The notes: generated by a model not told the origin, from the sequence alone. Numbered from the stretch's first letter, positions 53,251 through 63,701 are shown. The stretch is DNA of 64,000 nucleotides from Yponomeuta sedellus (GCA_934045075.1 OW203734.1:3468269-3532268); one strand, 5' to 3'. Made by a program: numbers and translations.

Positions 53251-55771
53251 ATCAATAGAAGAAACGATAGTCACGTGACAGCGTACATGCCTAATTGTCA
53301 AAACGATACCTTGATGCCCTGAGTAAGAGTCCAAATTAAGATGGTATTGTAACTTACAATAGTGGCAACACTCTGAATGTTTTCAAATTTAGTCGGGTTA
53401 TCGCAAGTGTAAAATCTGTGAAGACGTCGTCGGATTCTTTTAGAAAATTGAAATAACTAAAACATTTTGGTGCAAACAACTTACCCTGGGATATTGTACG
53501 ATAAATGCACAATGAGGTGAAAAGTGCGTGGTTGCGGCAGGTCATATAAGAAACAAAGAAAACGCAGTTTATAATATGAACTTCCAAAGGTGAGTACCTA
53601 AAACCTATATTTTCTCGCGTAAAAGGACCGAGGAATGAAATATCACTTTGAAAATAAACTTCCTAACGACTCGGTAACCAAAATTACCGTAATTGTAGCT
53701 GCTAGAACCCTTCTACGCCCTAAAATTAGGAAAATAAACCAATCCATTTGTAGGTTGTACTAGTGATGACAAAAGCATGGTCGATGAAAATTCGCCATAG
53801 TAGTAGTATAGTCGATACTTGTTCATTACTCCTTCTTAGTACTTAATCCATTGTTTATTCTTGTTCAAGTTTTCCCAAATTGATATATGGACGCAATAGC
53901 ATGCTAAAACGCAGAAATAAGAAGCAGGATAGAAACGACTGTAAACTGCGCACAAGGCACTTTAGACCCGAGTGATTTGAACGAAGAAACTTATTGTGAA
54001 CACGCCTGAAGGAAGATGTGGTGCCCACCTTACTCCAGTAAAAATTGAAGTAATGGTAAGAAAGTTAAACATTTGTTACATAATATTTATCGCTACCTTT
54101 TCATATACACTTATGACATGTTTTTACAAGATAGGATGCTCCCAGGAGTTTATTTTGATTTCAAGCATAACGAGAATAACTATGAAAGTTTACAAAATAT
54201 TTTTTTCACCATACTTCCTTAGTAGTCTTCTACATCCAGACAGTGTACCAGGCACCACAGCGTCCGAGTGGTGCCTTTATCCATTTAATAATTTATCTTT
54301 ATTTCAGTATTTCTAAATCATATTAAATAAACAGTGTGATGTGAGAATTGATAATATAAAAAAAAACAGGCCCTAAATTCCCACATCACGATGTTGCTTA
54401 TATTAAGACTTCTACGAGTAAAAAATTGGTTTTCTAAACCCCATCAGCTGTTTTATGTTTGTCCTGAATTTAAATCGTACCCAACAATAATACAAACTAC
54501 CATAAACTTTCCCACAAAAAAACCATCTCTCCAACAGTGTAAATCACAGATAGATGGATTAAGAAAGGTTGAAAGGTAAAAATAAAATGTTAAATGAATG
54601 AACATCAAAGCTGTTAGTTTCACAATTAATAAATTGTGTGGTGATCACCTTATTGCAAAAAATATCTGACACATAGATGCAAATTGTACCTTACTTCAAA
54701 GTATGTAATTACTTATCAGGATCAGTCAATAATGGAATATTTTATTATTTAAGTAGCTCTCTTTTGTAGGTATGCCTTTATTAAGTTTCTTTTTGTTTTC
54801 AGGTCAGTACTGAACATGGGAACTGAGCAAAAATGTCTGTTATCTGCCAATGCCACGGTCATATTCTTCTTTCTTGATCAAATTTACTGAAGACTGACGT
54901 AGTATAGTCATCCGTTCGAAAATTCCTTCGTTGATGACCAGCCCTATCTATTGTCTAAAATCTGTCAACGAAACTTATTTAAATATCAGCATTCCTCACA
55001 TGACACATTAAATTACTGCGTGCATCGAATTACTGAATTTTTACTTGCAATATAATATTGTGATTATTAAATAAGGTTTGCTGGCAACTTTTAGCGACAG
55101 ATTGCGGCCGAAGATGGATTTACCTAATCAATATTAGCAATAGTATTTTCCTTTTCGAATTTTATTTCAAGATAAACATGAGTATTAAGTTTTGATAACT
55201 TTTTCAATTAACTTATATATAATACAAGGTCCTAGCTCGATCTGTATGTTAACTAAATGTGAGGAAGAAACGTAACGTCAATCTAATACGTCGTCACGGA
55301 TTTTTTCCTGAAGCATAGGCCTTCAGCAAGAAATTCGAGACAGAGTATTATGTTGAAGTTGACGAATATAATTATAAATAAGCAATTTTGTGTGAAAAAG
55401 TGTCGCTTTTTAAATTATTGTTACTTTTTTTGATAAAACATGACTGAAAACTTGTATACAATACAATTTATTACATTGTTTAAGATAAGAACATTATTTA
55501 TTGTACACCAGGAAAAAAACAAACAAAACATAATTACAAAGATACATTACAATTAATTCAAGAGTCTTCATTTTTCAATGTTTTTATCGACATCGATGGA
55601 GAGTTAGGCCCATCCCTAGTCGGTAGCGTTTGACAGTAGGGCATGTACGCACCTTGAAATCGGGGCATTGATAAACGTAGTGCCATCTCTTTTTTTCTTA
55701 TGGAAGGTTGGTTAGCGAAAGCAGGACAGCATTACTGTCAAAGGTTTCTGCTAAGTTACTGCTACCCCTTG
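53237..55771. mobile_element. Foreign 2.5-kb segment inside the Transib-like gene
   Basis: The coding sequence GTA ATT GAA C|AC GCA TTA TTG is split by this DNA, and the 8 bp AATTGAAC occur on both sides (53229-53236 and 55772-55779), as after a hAT- or P-type insertion. Near the ends, GCGTACATGCCTAATTGTCA (53281) and its inverted relative at 55622-55650 match at about 24 of 30 positions. The segment is AT-rich and has no long open frame. A minus-strand U-rich patch and a forward scrap KCVVAAGHIRNKENAVYNMN ahead of GGTGAG at 53590 faintly recall a THAP start. The class of the insertion is not established. Confidence 0.55.
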
Positions 55772-55775
55772 AATT

Positions 55776-56012
55776 GAACACGCATTATTGTCAATAGGTG
55801 AGCTTTCGGAAGAGGCCGCCGAATCTTGCAATAAATTAATCAAACTCTTCAGGCGTGACAACACGAGGAAAATGTCTCGGGTTGTCACAAACACCGACTT
55901 GATACATAGACTTCTCCTTAATTCGGATCCTTATATTTCTAGTTTAAGAAGGTTACCACAGAAGAAGAAGTCTATTCTATCAAAAGAAGTATTAAATTTG
56001 TTGTCGGCTTAG
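55776..56012 (+). pseudogene. Transib/RAG1-like transposase, C-terminal block
   Basis: 78 codons, EHALLSIGELSEEAAESCNK onwards, then LIKLFRRDNTRKMSR, NTDLIHRLLLNSDPYISSLRR, PQKKKSILSKEV and a final LNLLSA with stop. This is the Transib segment that carries the third catalytic acid within the SEE..ES.NK cluster, equivalent to the E962 region of RAG1. It restarts exactly where the frame of exon 2 was cut (VIE|HALLSIGEL), so both pieces were one ORF. On its own it has a stop six nucleotides upstream (55770) and no start. Not decayed otherwise, so the interruption is recent relative to the coding sequence. Confidence 0.8.
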
Positions 56013-56457
56013 GAAAAAATGTAAAAAATAAGATAGGTATTTATGTTATTTTTTACATAACTCCTATTATGTAAATATAATATTTTTTGTCCAATTGTGT
56101 GTTTGTACTTAGATGTTAGTTAAGTATTTACTTTATTTGTAATATAAAATGTAAATAGTAAGGTTTAATAGTTATTAAGTTGCAAACCTTCTTTTAAGTG
56201 TAATAAAAATGCATAATTTTGTAAATAAAATAAGCTTTTTAAGATTATTTTGTTTTTTTTTTATTGTGTTATGGCTTAAAGTATTACAAAACACCATAAT
56301 AATAATAATCAGCTATGACAACGACAGTCATTATTATCGCGAAACCCTATGACCGCTACTCTTAGGGCGTGGAACCAGTGTGCACTAGGGCAAAGCAGCA
56401 GCTGACGCCTTTGCTCGCTTGATCCCCACCTAGGTAGAGAGAATTAACGATATACAG
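56013..56457. other. 3' flank of the Transib-like gene
   Basis: Very AT-rich. AATAAAA at 56203 and 56225 could be polyadenylation signals of the transposase. No inverted end matching CACAGTG or CACGGTG was found. Confidence 0.4.
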
Positions 56458-56740
56458 TGTTATTTATGATGGATAGATTACCACGCCAGAGGTCGTGGGT
56501 TCTATTCCCACCGGGGGCCGCCATACCTTTCTACAAATGGCTTCAGGCTGGGTGTATTGGGTGGTCGAAACGTCGAGGTAAAATAGCAATAAATTACTAC
56601 GCGATTAAGCCCCGAAAATATTCTAACTATGGGTGTATTTATGTTTGTGGCATCATTGCCTGATTATCATAGCACAGGGTTTCCTAGTTTGGGACTATGA
56701 TTGTGGTGTGTGTAAGTTATTTTCGTTATAGACATGTGTT
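56458..56740 (+). repeat. SINE-E, full copy
   Basis: GATAGATTACCACGCCAGAG, TGGGTTCTATTCCCACCGG, ATGGCTTCAGGCTGGGTGTA, TTGCCTGATTATCATAGCAC, GGTTTCCTAGTTTGGGACTA. Confidence 0.65.
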
Positions 56741-57060
56741 TGCGTAGTTTATTATGACAATTCTATGTACATTGCGTAGTCGAGTCTTCCTACTCGTTAA
56801 TAAGTGGGTTGATAGATTGTAAATCGAATTGTAGTAAGTAGTAAACCATGAGCTGGCCCCAGGCCTTCAACTTGACTTGTACAACCGTACTCTTGTGCGA
56901 ACAAGGAATGGAAGCCGGTTGTCAGAGTTCTTTGCATTATTGAGCATGCTGCGCGCTTGAAATGCCAATCCGTGGTGGGCGCACAAGGTGATTAAGCCCG
57001 AACTCTCTCTGAGAGAAGGCCTGTGACTTGCAGTGGGATGTTTATAGGCTAATAATGAGT
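56741..57060. other. Non-coding, repeat scraps
   Basis: Near 56960-57040, AAATGCCAATCCGTGGTG and CTCTGAGAGAAGGCCTGTGA also occur at 20350-20420, so this is a dispersed repeat. No gene. Confidence 0.45.
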
Positions 57061-57206
57061 GCGTTCCGAGATGTGACGAAATAGATTACAGTGCCAATCC
57101 ATATAAGTGCAGTAGGCACAAAAACCTTATTTCGTGCGAGTTACTTTGGGACTACTTAATTTGGTCGGATTCGCGCTGTAATCGATTTCATCGCAGCTCG
57201 GAACGC
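57061..57206. repeat. MITE with GCGTTCCGAG ends
   Basis: Left GCGTTCCGAGATGTGACGAA, ATAGATTACAG. Right CTGTAATCGATTTCATCGCA, GCTCGGAACGC. About 32 bp inverted with few mismatches. Confidence 0.8.
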
Positions 57207-58155
57207 AGGGAACGTGTCTGCTGTGCGTCACTCACTCGGAACATACACACTTATTGCAAAAATGTGTGCGTCGCTTAGCTTTTGAGCGGAATTTCGTTTG
57301 ACATACTTTGTCTTAGCGCTAAAAGTGCTGACTCAGAAGGCTTTTGCACTAAGCCAGCGACCACACCGAAGGGGCGCGGAAAAGACGCGCAAAAGACTTC
57401 ATACAAAATGTACTGACGGGACGAAGCCCACATAGAAGAGACAGTGCGACGAAGCTATTTCTATAACCTGGGGCATTATTATGTAATGTAAGTATCCACT
57501 GAGTTGAGTGACGTTGATTTTTACTTTTTTTAAGCTACTCCGGCTGTCAATTGCATAATGTTTTTGACACTTAGGAATCGCCTAAATGCTTCACTCGATA
57601 GAGTGGAATGCTGCGTAATAGGAGGGCTGGTGTCACGTCGTTTCCACGTCCATTCTGTGCGGCCGCTGGCAAACATTACTTTTGGCAAAATAGTATGGGT
57701 GAAAAAAGGATTTCTAATTGAGTTAGGTGATGGAAAATAAAACAGGACAAAGGTAATTTAAAAAATACTATTCATCTTTAAATATACATACAGATAACAA
57801 TGCTCGCAATAACAGTAAACCAAGTAGGAAGTGTTAACAAAGTAACCAGCCATTCGACTAATCTAATACAGCCATCGGTGTCTAACCTGCATTTGGTATA
57901 CAAGATACAAAATACACGTTACACCTCGTAAGCCCTTAACACACACTACAGACGTGCGAGTATTGTAAATAGCTGTACTGTACTTCACATAAATTAAAAA
58001 ATAACATAAATTCTTTCAGTCATGCAAAGTCTACTAAATGAGTCATCAAATAAATTGTGTCAAATCATTAAAGGTATTCTACACATTTGGCCTAGCAGCT
58101 CTGTGGTCGTTCGATTGAAAGGCATTGTCAACAAGAGTCAGTTAACTGGTCCTAT
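57207..58155. other. Non-coding, no gene seen
   Basis: A 60-codon open frame (57558-57740) has no recognisable pattern. Nothing else found. Confidence 0.4.
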
Positions 58156-59085
58156 TTATAAAAACACGATTCTATAAAACACCCCTCAGAGACAGTTTAA
58201 ATCGCCTGTAGTTTACCACCTCACTCTTTCCTTCGCCACATAATCTATTTAAGGCGCTTAGTGGCGCTAATTAGCGTCACCAATGGAATAAAAATCGTAA
58301 CTTGTTTTATAATACGTTTCTTTCAAACAGTAAATATGACAAAATAACAGTAAACATAAAAGTCCCTTCGGGAATCTACGTTCGCGCAGACTAGGAATAA
58401 GTGTAACGAAAGTACCCAAAGCTATAAGTACATTCAACATGATCTTTAACCGATACGGTCAAGGTGCGGAATTGATTGCCGCAGTAGCGCTACCTATTTC
58501 GCTCACGCTAATATTGCCAAACTAATAGTCACCTGCACTGCACCTGCACGTTGAATCAACCAATAGCAATAAAGGCACGCGGCCTGCCATAAAATGAAAC
58601 TATCTAATTGGTTGATCAACTTGCCGCACATCCAAAATTTGGTCATCTGCGCAGGTACATCCGCGAGACTTATTTCTTGTGTAGCACTGTACCTATTTTT
58701 AGAAAATACATCCTAGAATGTAGTATAAATAACTAGAACTTTAATTGATTTCGCTAGATTGTTTATCCTAGGTTCTAGATTGTAGGTTTTAAAACTAGTT
58801 ATCACAGTTGTTACGATTTCCCATGTTCACATTTAGATAAAAACTTATTATAAAACAAGTTATGATTTTTATTCCATTGGTGGCGCTAGTAAGCGCTCCT
58901 AAGCGCCTTAATTGTGACGTTCGACACAACACTTTTGACGTTCATTAAATAAACATTTTGTTTTTGTGGTGAATAAAAGAAATTACGCCTGAGTCGAGTT
59001 TTAGGGAAAGACGTAACCACAGATTATTTAAACTGTCTCTGATTGATGAGTGTTTTAGGGCAATCGCGTCTTTATAAAGCTGTAA
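58156..59085. repeat. Outer inverted repeat enclosing element L, copy 2
   Basis: TTATAAAAACACGATTCTAT and CAGAGACAGTTTAAATCGCC (58158-58210) face their complements TTTAAACTGTCTCTGATTGA and GCAATCGCGTCTTTATAAAG (59026-59083). Element L lies inside, so two inverted structures are nested. Confidence 0.65.
58253..58907. repeat. TTAA-flanked inverted-repeat element L, copy 2
   Basis: TTAA at 58249-58252 and 58908-58911. Left end GGCGCTTAGTGGCGCTAATT, CACCAATGGAATAAAAATCG, TAACTTGTTTTATAA. Right end TTATAAAACAAGTTATGATT, CATTGGTGGCGCTAGTAAGC, CCTAAGCGCC. About 62-bp arms, no ORF. Confidence 0.75.
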
Positions 59086-59412
59086 AACTATAACCCGAGT
59101 ACGGAAAAGTTCTTTTTACAAGACTCACATTCAGAAGTACTTATAGACGGCGCTAGATAGTATTTCTAAAAGCTGAAACAAAGCACTACTGTTTTTTGTT
59201 GTTTGATACAGTTTAAAATTTTCCTATATTTATGAACTTCATTTGATTACCCACTCAATACGGCAGCAAAATTTATTCCGAGGGCCCACTTTTTTCCATA
59301 TGACATATTGATTTGATTCGTATGAAGTGAAGCCTATGTTGCGCAGAAAATAAAAAATAATCGATCGACAACACATTTATCGGAATCGGATGATTATTTT
59401 ATGAGCTACAGT
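59086..59412. other. Non-coding, no gene seen
   Basis: Nothing recognised. Confidence 0.4.
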
Positions 59413-59802
59413 GGGCCCTCGCCCACGGCGACTTTTTGTAGTGATGCTGTCGCGCGTTTCGTAAACGCGCAACAGCATCGCTACGAACGCGCTTAAGTCG
59501 CATTTGCAACGCGCTACAGAAGCGATGCCAACGCGCTACTAACGAAAAAGCAGCACCAAAGACTACGTGACTAATGTTGCCTCAACGGCATTGCAACTAT
59601 GGTGATCGTAGGCATTTTTGTGCCGTTACTGAATAACTTTTGCATCGCGACTGAATAGTGGTTACGTGGGCGAGGCCCTCGCTTGCTGTGTGCCCTCGCC
59701 GCGAGGGCACACAGCAAGCGACCGCATCGCGGCAGTAACGATGCAAACGCGCGACAGAATCGTTACCGCATCGCTGCAAAAAGTCGCCGTAGGCGAGGGC
59801 CC
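59413..59802. repeat. MITE with GGGCCCTCGCC ends and an internal palindrome
   Basis: The 26-bp ends GGGCCCTCGCCCACGGCGAC... and ...GTCGCCGTAGGCGAGGGCCC are inverted with one mismatch. Inside, 59680-59699 (CGCTTGCTGTGTGCCCTCGC) and 59701-59720 form a perfect 20-bp-arm palindrome with one spacer base. Several GCATCGC/GCGATGC words recur. Confidence 0.85.
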
Positions 59803-60708
59803 TAAGTGCAAACATGCATACATAGACTGCTAAAATCATTAACCATTACTTTTGGGTCTGCCGAAGCCAGTATAAAAATTGTCGTCGCCGTGCTATTATG
59901 GCCCGTAAGGTAACCGCATTCAATAGACTTATGGTCCGCGGTGTGGTCTTGTGTAAAATACAATGTAAGGTCACGTGCAAGGACTGTTTGGAACTAAAAA
60001 CCCATCACTCGGAACGGTTTAAATTAAATTCTTTGTCCATTGGATGCTACAAAAGTATAAACGTTTTTTTACTCCATTGATGACTTCCGATGAATGATGA
60101 ATATAATGTTAACACGTGAGGTTATGGTATATTGCTTTATTTAATGTTTTACGGAGACTAGTGTAAAGTATTTTTTGTACCAGGGGCGACCGGTGCTCGC
60201 TATTCAAAAAACTAAAAGCTACTTAACGCCCATAAGCTACAACTTTTTTTACACTAACATTATTGGGACTTACGATGTTCACTTTTAGTGAAATGTTCCT
60301 TAGCGGCGGTAGTTAGCTCCGGTCACCCCCTTAATTATCGAGAATAACTTTAGGTTTGTGTTATTCCAAGAACACGTTAAAAAGCGTATCTGTAAATTTC
60401 CTACATTTTCCATCACAAATCCAACAGTGATTAGACCCGATGCAAATCTATATTTACGTTCATTACATCTATATATGTGTAAAGCGTGTAAAGTGAATAC
60501 ATTCAACTAAAGTCGTGCACAGCTAACTTCGCAATCGTTTCTTGTCTTTTATTATCGTTTATCCCATCATGATAGTTTAGTACTAGACCATAATAGGTTT
60601 TTTAAATATTTTTGTATTTTCAGTACTGTGCCGTTAAATAAATGCAACTTCTATCTATCGAAACATTTGACACAATTCCTCTTGGATCTCTTTTATATCC
60701 CTTCCTTT
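59803..60708. other. Non-coding, no gene seen
   Basis: Short open frames (59898-60080; minus 60300-60506) show no family pattern. Confidence 0.4.
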
Positions 60709-60872
60709 CCCCTGCACATTTAAAATAGTATGTCAATAAAGTGATTTATTAAGCATACACAATTACACTTGGGACCACGACACATGTTTTCCCCTGCACA
60801 TTTAAAATAGTATGTCAATAAAGTAATTTATTAAGCATACACAATTACACTTGGGACCACGACACATGTTTT
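60709..60872. repeat. Tandem duplication, 82-bp period
   Basis: CCCCTGCACATTTAAAATAG starts at 60709 and 60791. The two units differ at a single noticed position (AAGTGATTT / AAGTAATTT). Confidence 0.95.
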
Positions 60873-61277
60873 TTAATGTACAGCCATTAACCCTCTATTA
60901 ACAGTTAGCTGCGCACGGCTGTATCTATCTAAGACCTTGTCCACAATGACAAATTCCCTGCGATTACACGCCTCGGCGAGGTACTGGGCTCCAATGCATC
61001 GCGTCCACAAGCAACGCGCGAATTTAAATTACGCGCGTAAAGCCCTCGACTCAGCTTCGAGAGATCTACGCCCGTTTTCACGGCGAATTCACCCTTTCTG
61101 GACAATGTTTAGCTAACTACGAGAGACGCCGCAAGACAGGCGAAGCATACAAGTCGTAGGTAGCCACGAAGCGCATGTTCACAACCGGGACAAGAGACTG
61201 TTTTATACGGAAGTTCTAGTTTTATTTATGCTTAGACGCTGCCAAGTTCTAACGTATGTAACTAACAACAAGGCATG
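60873..61277. other. Non-coding, no gene seen
   Basis: Unique-looking, richer in CG than its surroundings. No exon recognised. Confidence 0.4.
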
Positions 61278-61359
61278 CGAACTGTTCGCGGTTCCGGTCG
61301 AAGGCGACGCGAACGACGTCGTCGTATTCAGCCACGAAGTGCACATCCACGTCCAGGCC
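61278..61359 (-). pseudogene. Decayed partial copy of the Lon C-terminal exon
   Basis: The minus strand reads LDVDVHFVAEYDDVVRVAFD then RNREQF, against DVDVHFVATYDDVFRVAFDR and DREQV in the exon at 61757. It lacks the first half of the exon and its stop, and it ends at a MITE (61364). It is a duplicated piece 400 bp downstream of the real exon, apparently non-functional. Confidence 0.7.
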
Positions 61360-61363
61360 TAAT

Positions 61364-61474
61364 TATGCGCACCAAATCCCGTCAGAATCCTGTCGTTTGC
61401 AACACATGCGATAGCAATTAGTATGGAATTTGACAGTTAAACGATTGGAATCGAGGATTTGGTGTGCGTCATAT
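61364..61474. repeat. Small MITE (CACCAAATC ends), copy 2
   Basis: TATGCGCACCAAATCC at the left and GGATTTGGTGTGCGTCATA at the right are inverted. The interior TTAGTATGGAATTTGACAG matches 28590-28684. Confidence 0.7.
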
Positions 61475-61756
61475 AAGCGCCGGGAAATTGATTGTGCCGT
61501 GTCAGCTGGCTATTTCTATACCCCACCGAGCCCTGGCGTCCTAAAAATAGGACATCACAATTAACTTTCTTAATTGACACCCAATGATTTAGTAGCAAGT
61601 CCGGAAAACTTACTGTTCCAGGTCCAATATTTTCCTCATCATTTTTGGACAAGAAGAAAAACTTCTTCAATATCTACATCGTTTTAGAAGGCTTGAAGTA
61701 ACTGTCACCTCCAGGGCTTAGGAGGATATAATTGAAAAGGGGTGTCGCAAGGCAGA
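61475..61756. other. 3' side of the Lon gene
   Basis: No gene. Would contain the Lon 3' UTR on the minus strand. No unambiguous polyadenylation signal was picked. Confidence 0.35.
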
Positions 61757-61927
61757 CTAAGCATTGGCGACCTGTTCGCGGTCCCGGTCGAATGCGACGC
61801 GGAACACGTCGTCGTACGTGGCGACGAAGTGCACGTCGACGTCCTGCCGGATGAATGCGGGCAGGTCGTCGAAGTCGCGCCGGTTCTCCTCCGGCAGGAT
61901 TACGCAGCTCACGCCCACGCGTTTCGC
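61757..61927 (-). CDS. Lon: Mitochondrial Lon protease homologue, last coding exon
   Basis: On the minus strand the acceptor CTCTCATCCTTCAG is followed by GCG AAA CGC GTG GGC. This encodes AKRVGVSCVILPEENRRDFD, DLPAFIRQDVDVHFVATYDD and VFRVAFDR with stop TAG at 61757-61759, 56 residues in all. This is the C-terminal end of the Lon serine-lysine protease domain: the strand with the V.C.I.P.EN..D..D pattern and the F.V..Y..VF..AF end of mitochondrial Lon. The catalytic Ser and Lys are on earlier exons. Lon is an AAA+ protease that degrades damaged matrix proteins. The exon starts in phase 0. The remaining exons must lie beyond 61928; none was recognised up to 64000, so the next intron is at least 2 kb and full of repeats, or the gene runs off the window. 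Codons are GC-rich. Confidence 0.85.
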   Translation of the reverse strand, partial: AKRVGVSCVILPEENRRDFDDLPAFIRQDVDVHFVATYDDVFRVAFDRDREQVANA

Positions 61928-62024
61928 CTGAAGGATGAGAGTCGAAATGAAATGACAAGGTTTCATTTATGCGGCTTAATTAACAATTCAGAGTAGGTCT
62001 GCATTTCAAAGTTAAACAATAATG

Positions 62025-62410
62025 TAAATTCTGTTAATTAAGGACTTTTAAAACACTAAGTTTGTAGTTGTTTTGTCCATTTTTTCCATGGAGAAAAATA
62101 GACAAAACTATATCGTTATCAACCCTTGTATGTCCCCACTGGTGGGGCACGGGTCTCTTCCTGCATCGCAGGAAGGTTAGGCCATACTCCACCACGGGGG
62201 CCAAGTCCGGGTTGGTGGAGGATTGTAAGACAGTGGCGGGTCTTACTGTCAGAAGTTATCAAGCCGCCCATAGGCCTCTGATACGGCTTAACGACTGCCA
62301 TTGTATGACAGCCGGCACCAACGGCTTAACGTGCCTTGCGAAGCAGGGAAGCGCTCGGAAAAATGCCACTAGCGGTAATCAAAACAACTATAAACTTAGT
62401 GTTTTAAAAG
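62025..62410 (+). repeat. Repeat J scrap and dispersed repeat GCAC
   Basis: 62025-62110 has TTGTCCATTTTTTCCATGG (repeat J). 62115-62380 is a good GCAC copy: CAACCCTTGTATGTCCCCAC, GGGGCACGGGTCTCTTCCTG, TTGGTGGAGGATTGTAAGAC, AACGGCTTAACGTGCCTTGC. In the Lon intron. Confidence 0.75.
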
Positions 62411-62589
62411 ACTAAGGTCTTTTATTAACAGAGTTTACATAATTGTTATAAAACATATAACTCATGCACTGGCTTTAATTCCAGACACCATTAAATTGTC
62501 ATCTAAATAATCCTTTATGTTATAACTATATTTTTATAAATATATTTATGAATCGCGTTTCAGATAAGCTTTATATATCTTCAGGGATC

Positions 62590-62690
62590 GCGATGTCGCT
62601 GTTTCTGGTTCCCACGACACAGGGTATTCTAGTGTAGGGCCAGAAGCAATGTATGTGCTTGTATGTAAATGTTAAGTTAAGTTATTTTTA
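62590..62690 (+). repeat. SINE-C tail fragment
   Basis: GATGTCGCTGTTTCTGGTTC, GGTATTCTAGTGTAGGGCCA, ATGTGCTTGTATGTAAATGT. Confidence 0.65.
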
Positions 62691-62766
62691 TTGTTAAAAA
62701 AGGGGGTAAAGATATTAGTCTTGTCTGACCAAAGCGGCCAAACGGACGCCCTCCGCCCTGAGGATT

Positions 62767-63117
62767 ATCTATATAAATAAAATTCAAAGTCCTGACTGAC
62801 TGACTCACTCATCAACGCCCAGCCCTAGCCGTTGGACCTAGGAAGCTGACATTTTGCACAGAGGGTCTATATAAAATATAGGCAAGGAATAAGACCGGAT
62901 TTTTTTAGATTCAACCCCTAAGGGGGCGAAAAGGGTTGATATAAAGAATGTTGTTTAATTTTTTTGAAACTTAAAATAAATACTCTTCAATACGATTTAT
63001 TGAACACTTGTTTCGCCGTTTTTTTTTTTTAATTTAACCCTTAAGGGAGTGAACGAGGTTGCAAAACTTTGTAGCTACTAAATTCCACGCGGACGGAGTT
63101 GCGGGCAAAAGCTAGCT
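62767..63117 (+). repeat. LEP1/Helitron-like element, second family
   Basis: ATAAAATTCAAAGTCCTGAC, TGACTCACTCATCAACGCCC, CTAGGAAGCTGACATTTTGC, AAGGGGGCGAAAAGGGTTGA, ending CGGACGGAGTTGCGGGCAAA and AGCTAGCT. The 5' half is found inverted at 25630-25795. Confidence 0.7.
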
Positions 63118-63204
63118 ATCAATATTATTACTGTGTAATAGGTACATCTTAAGATTCAAGGGTCCATTGGACCCTTGCCTTTTGAGGCACGCGCGGAGCC
63201 AAGC

Positions 63205-63462
63205 CGACAGCACAGGACCGGTTTGGCACGCTGACTGTAAAACCGAAGGTCTCGGGTTCGATCCCCGGCCGGTCAAATTAGGAAACGAACTTTTCTTCTG
63301 TTTGTTTCGGGTCTTGGATGTTATCTATGTGTTTATTGTATTAAATGTATCGTCGAGTTAGCACCTATAACACAAGTCATTTAGTTGTACTTAATATAGG
63401 GCTAACGAGATCCGTGTAATATGTCCATGTTTATTTATTTATTATTATTTATTAATCACCAC
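63205..63462 (+). repeat. SINE-A, near full copy
   Basis: GGTTTGGCACGCTGACTGTA, CTCGGGTTCGATCCCCGGCC, GTCTTGGATGTTATCTATGT, GTTAGCACCTATAACACAAG, CTAACGAGATCCGTG, T-rich end. Confidence 0.75.
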
Positions 63463-63701
63463 ATTTTCTAGTAAAGAAAATTAAATAAAAGTGTTCAAAG
63501 TTATATATATCACTAAAAAAGTTTGTATTCATTATGTCTTACATAGCATGTGTGCGTTGTGGGATGAATCTATAAAATTAAAGAAATTAAGTTACGTCTA
63601 TATTTTACGTCGATTGTGTACATCCCTATTATTTTTCTGTCACAGACTGGTCGCACCGCAAATGTCAATTTACCGACCAAGTTGGTGGAATTGATTATAT
63701 A
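63463..63701. other. Non-coding, no gene seen
   Basis: Short open frame only. Confidence 0.35.

Noticed and set aside
53520..53592. THAP domain exon (P-element-like) in the segment interrupting the transposase
   Set aside because: Only a short KCVVAAGH-like string before a GGTGAG donor; the second cysteine of the C2CH pattern is missing and no later THAP residues were found.
53281..55650. Intron joining the two transposase pieces
   Set aside because: The frame of the second piece is closed by TGA at 55770 and no AG acceptor lies between it and the block; the AATTGAAC repeat explains the join better.
51169..56012. A domesticated RAG1-like host gene
   Set aside because: The gene is split before the third catalytic block and no host-specific context is visible; a transposon copy is the simpler reading. 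A domesticated gene would also be expected to keep its C terminus.
61673..61996. Plus-strand and second minus-strand open frames over the Lon exon
   Set aside because: Shadows of the GC-rich Lon exon in other frames; only the 61757-61927 minus frame matches the protease.
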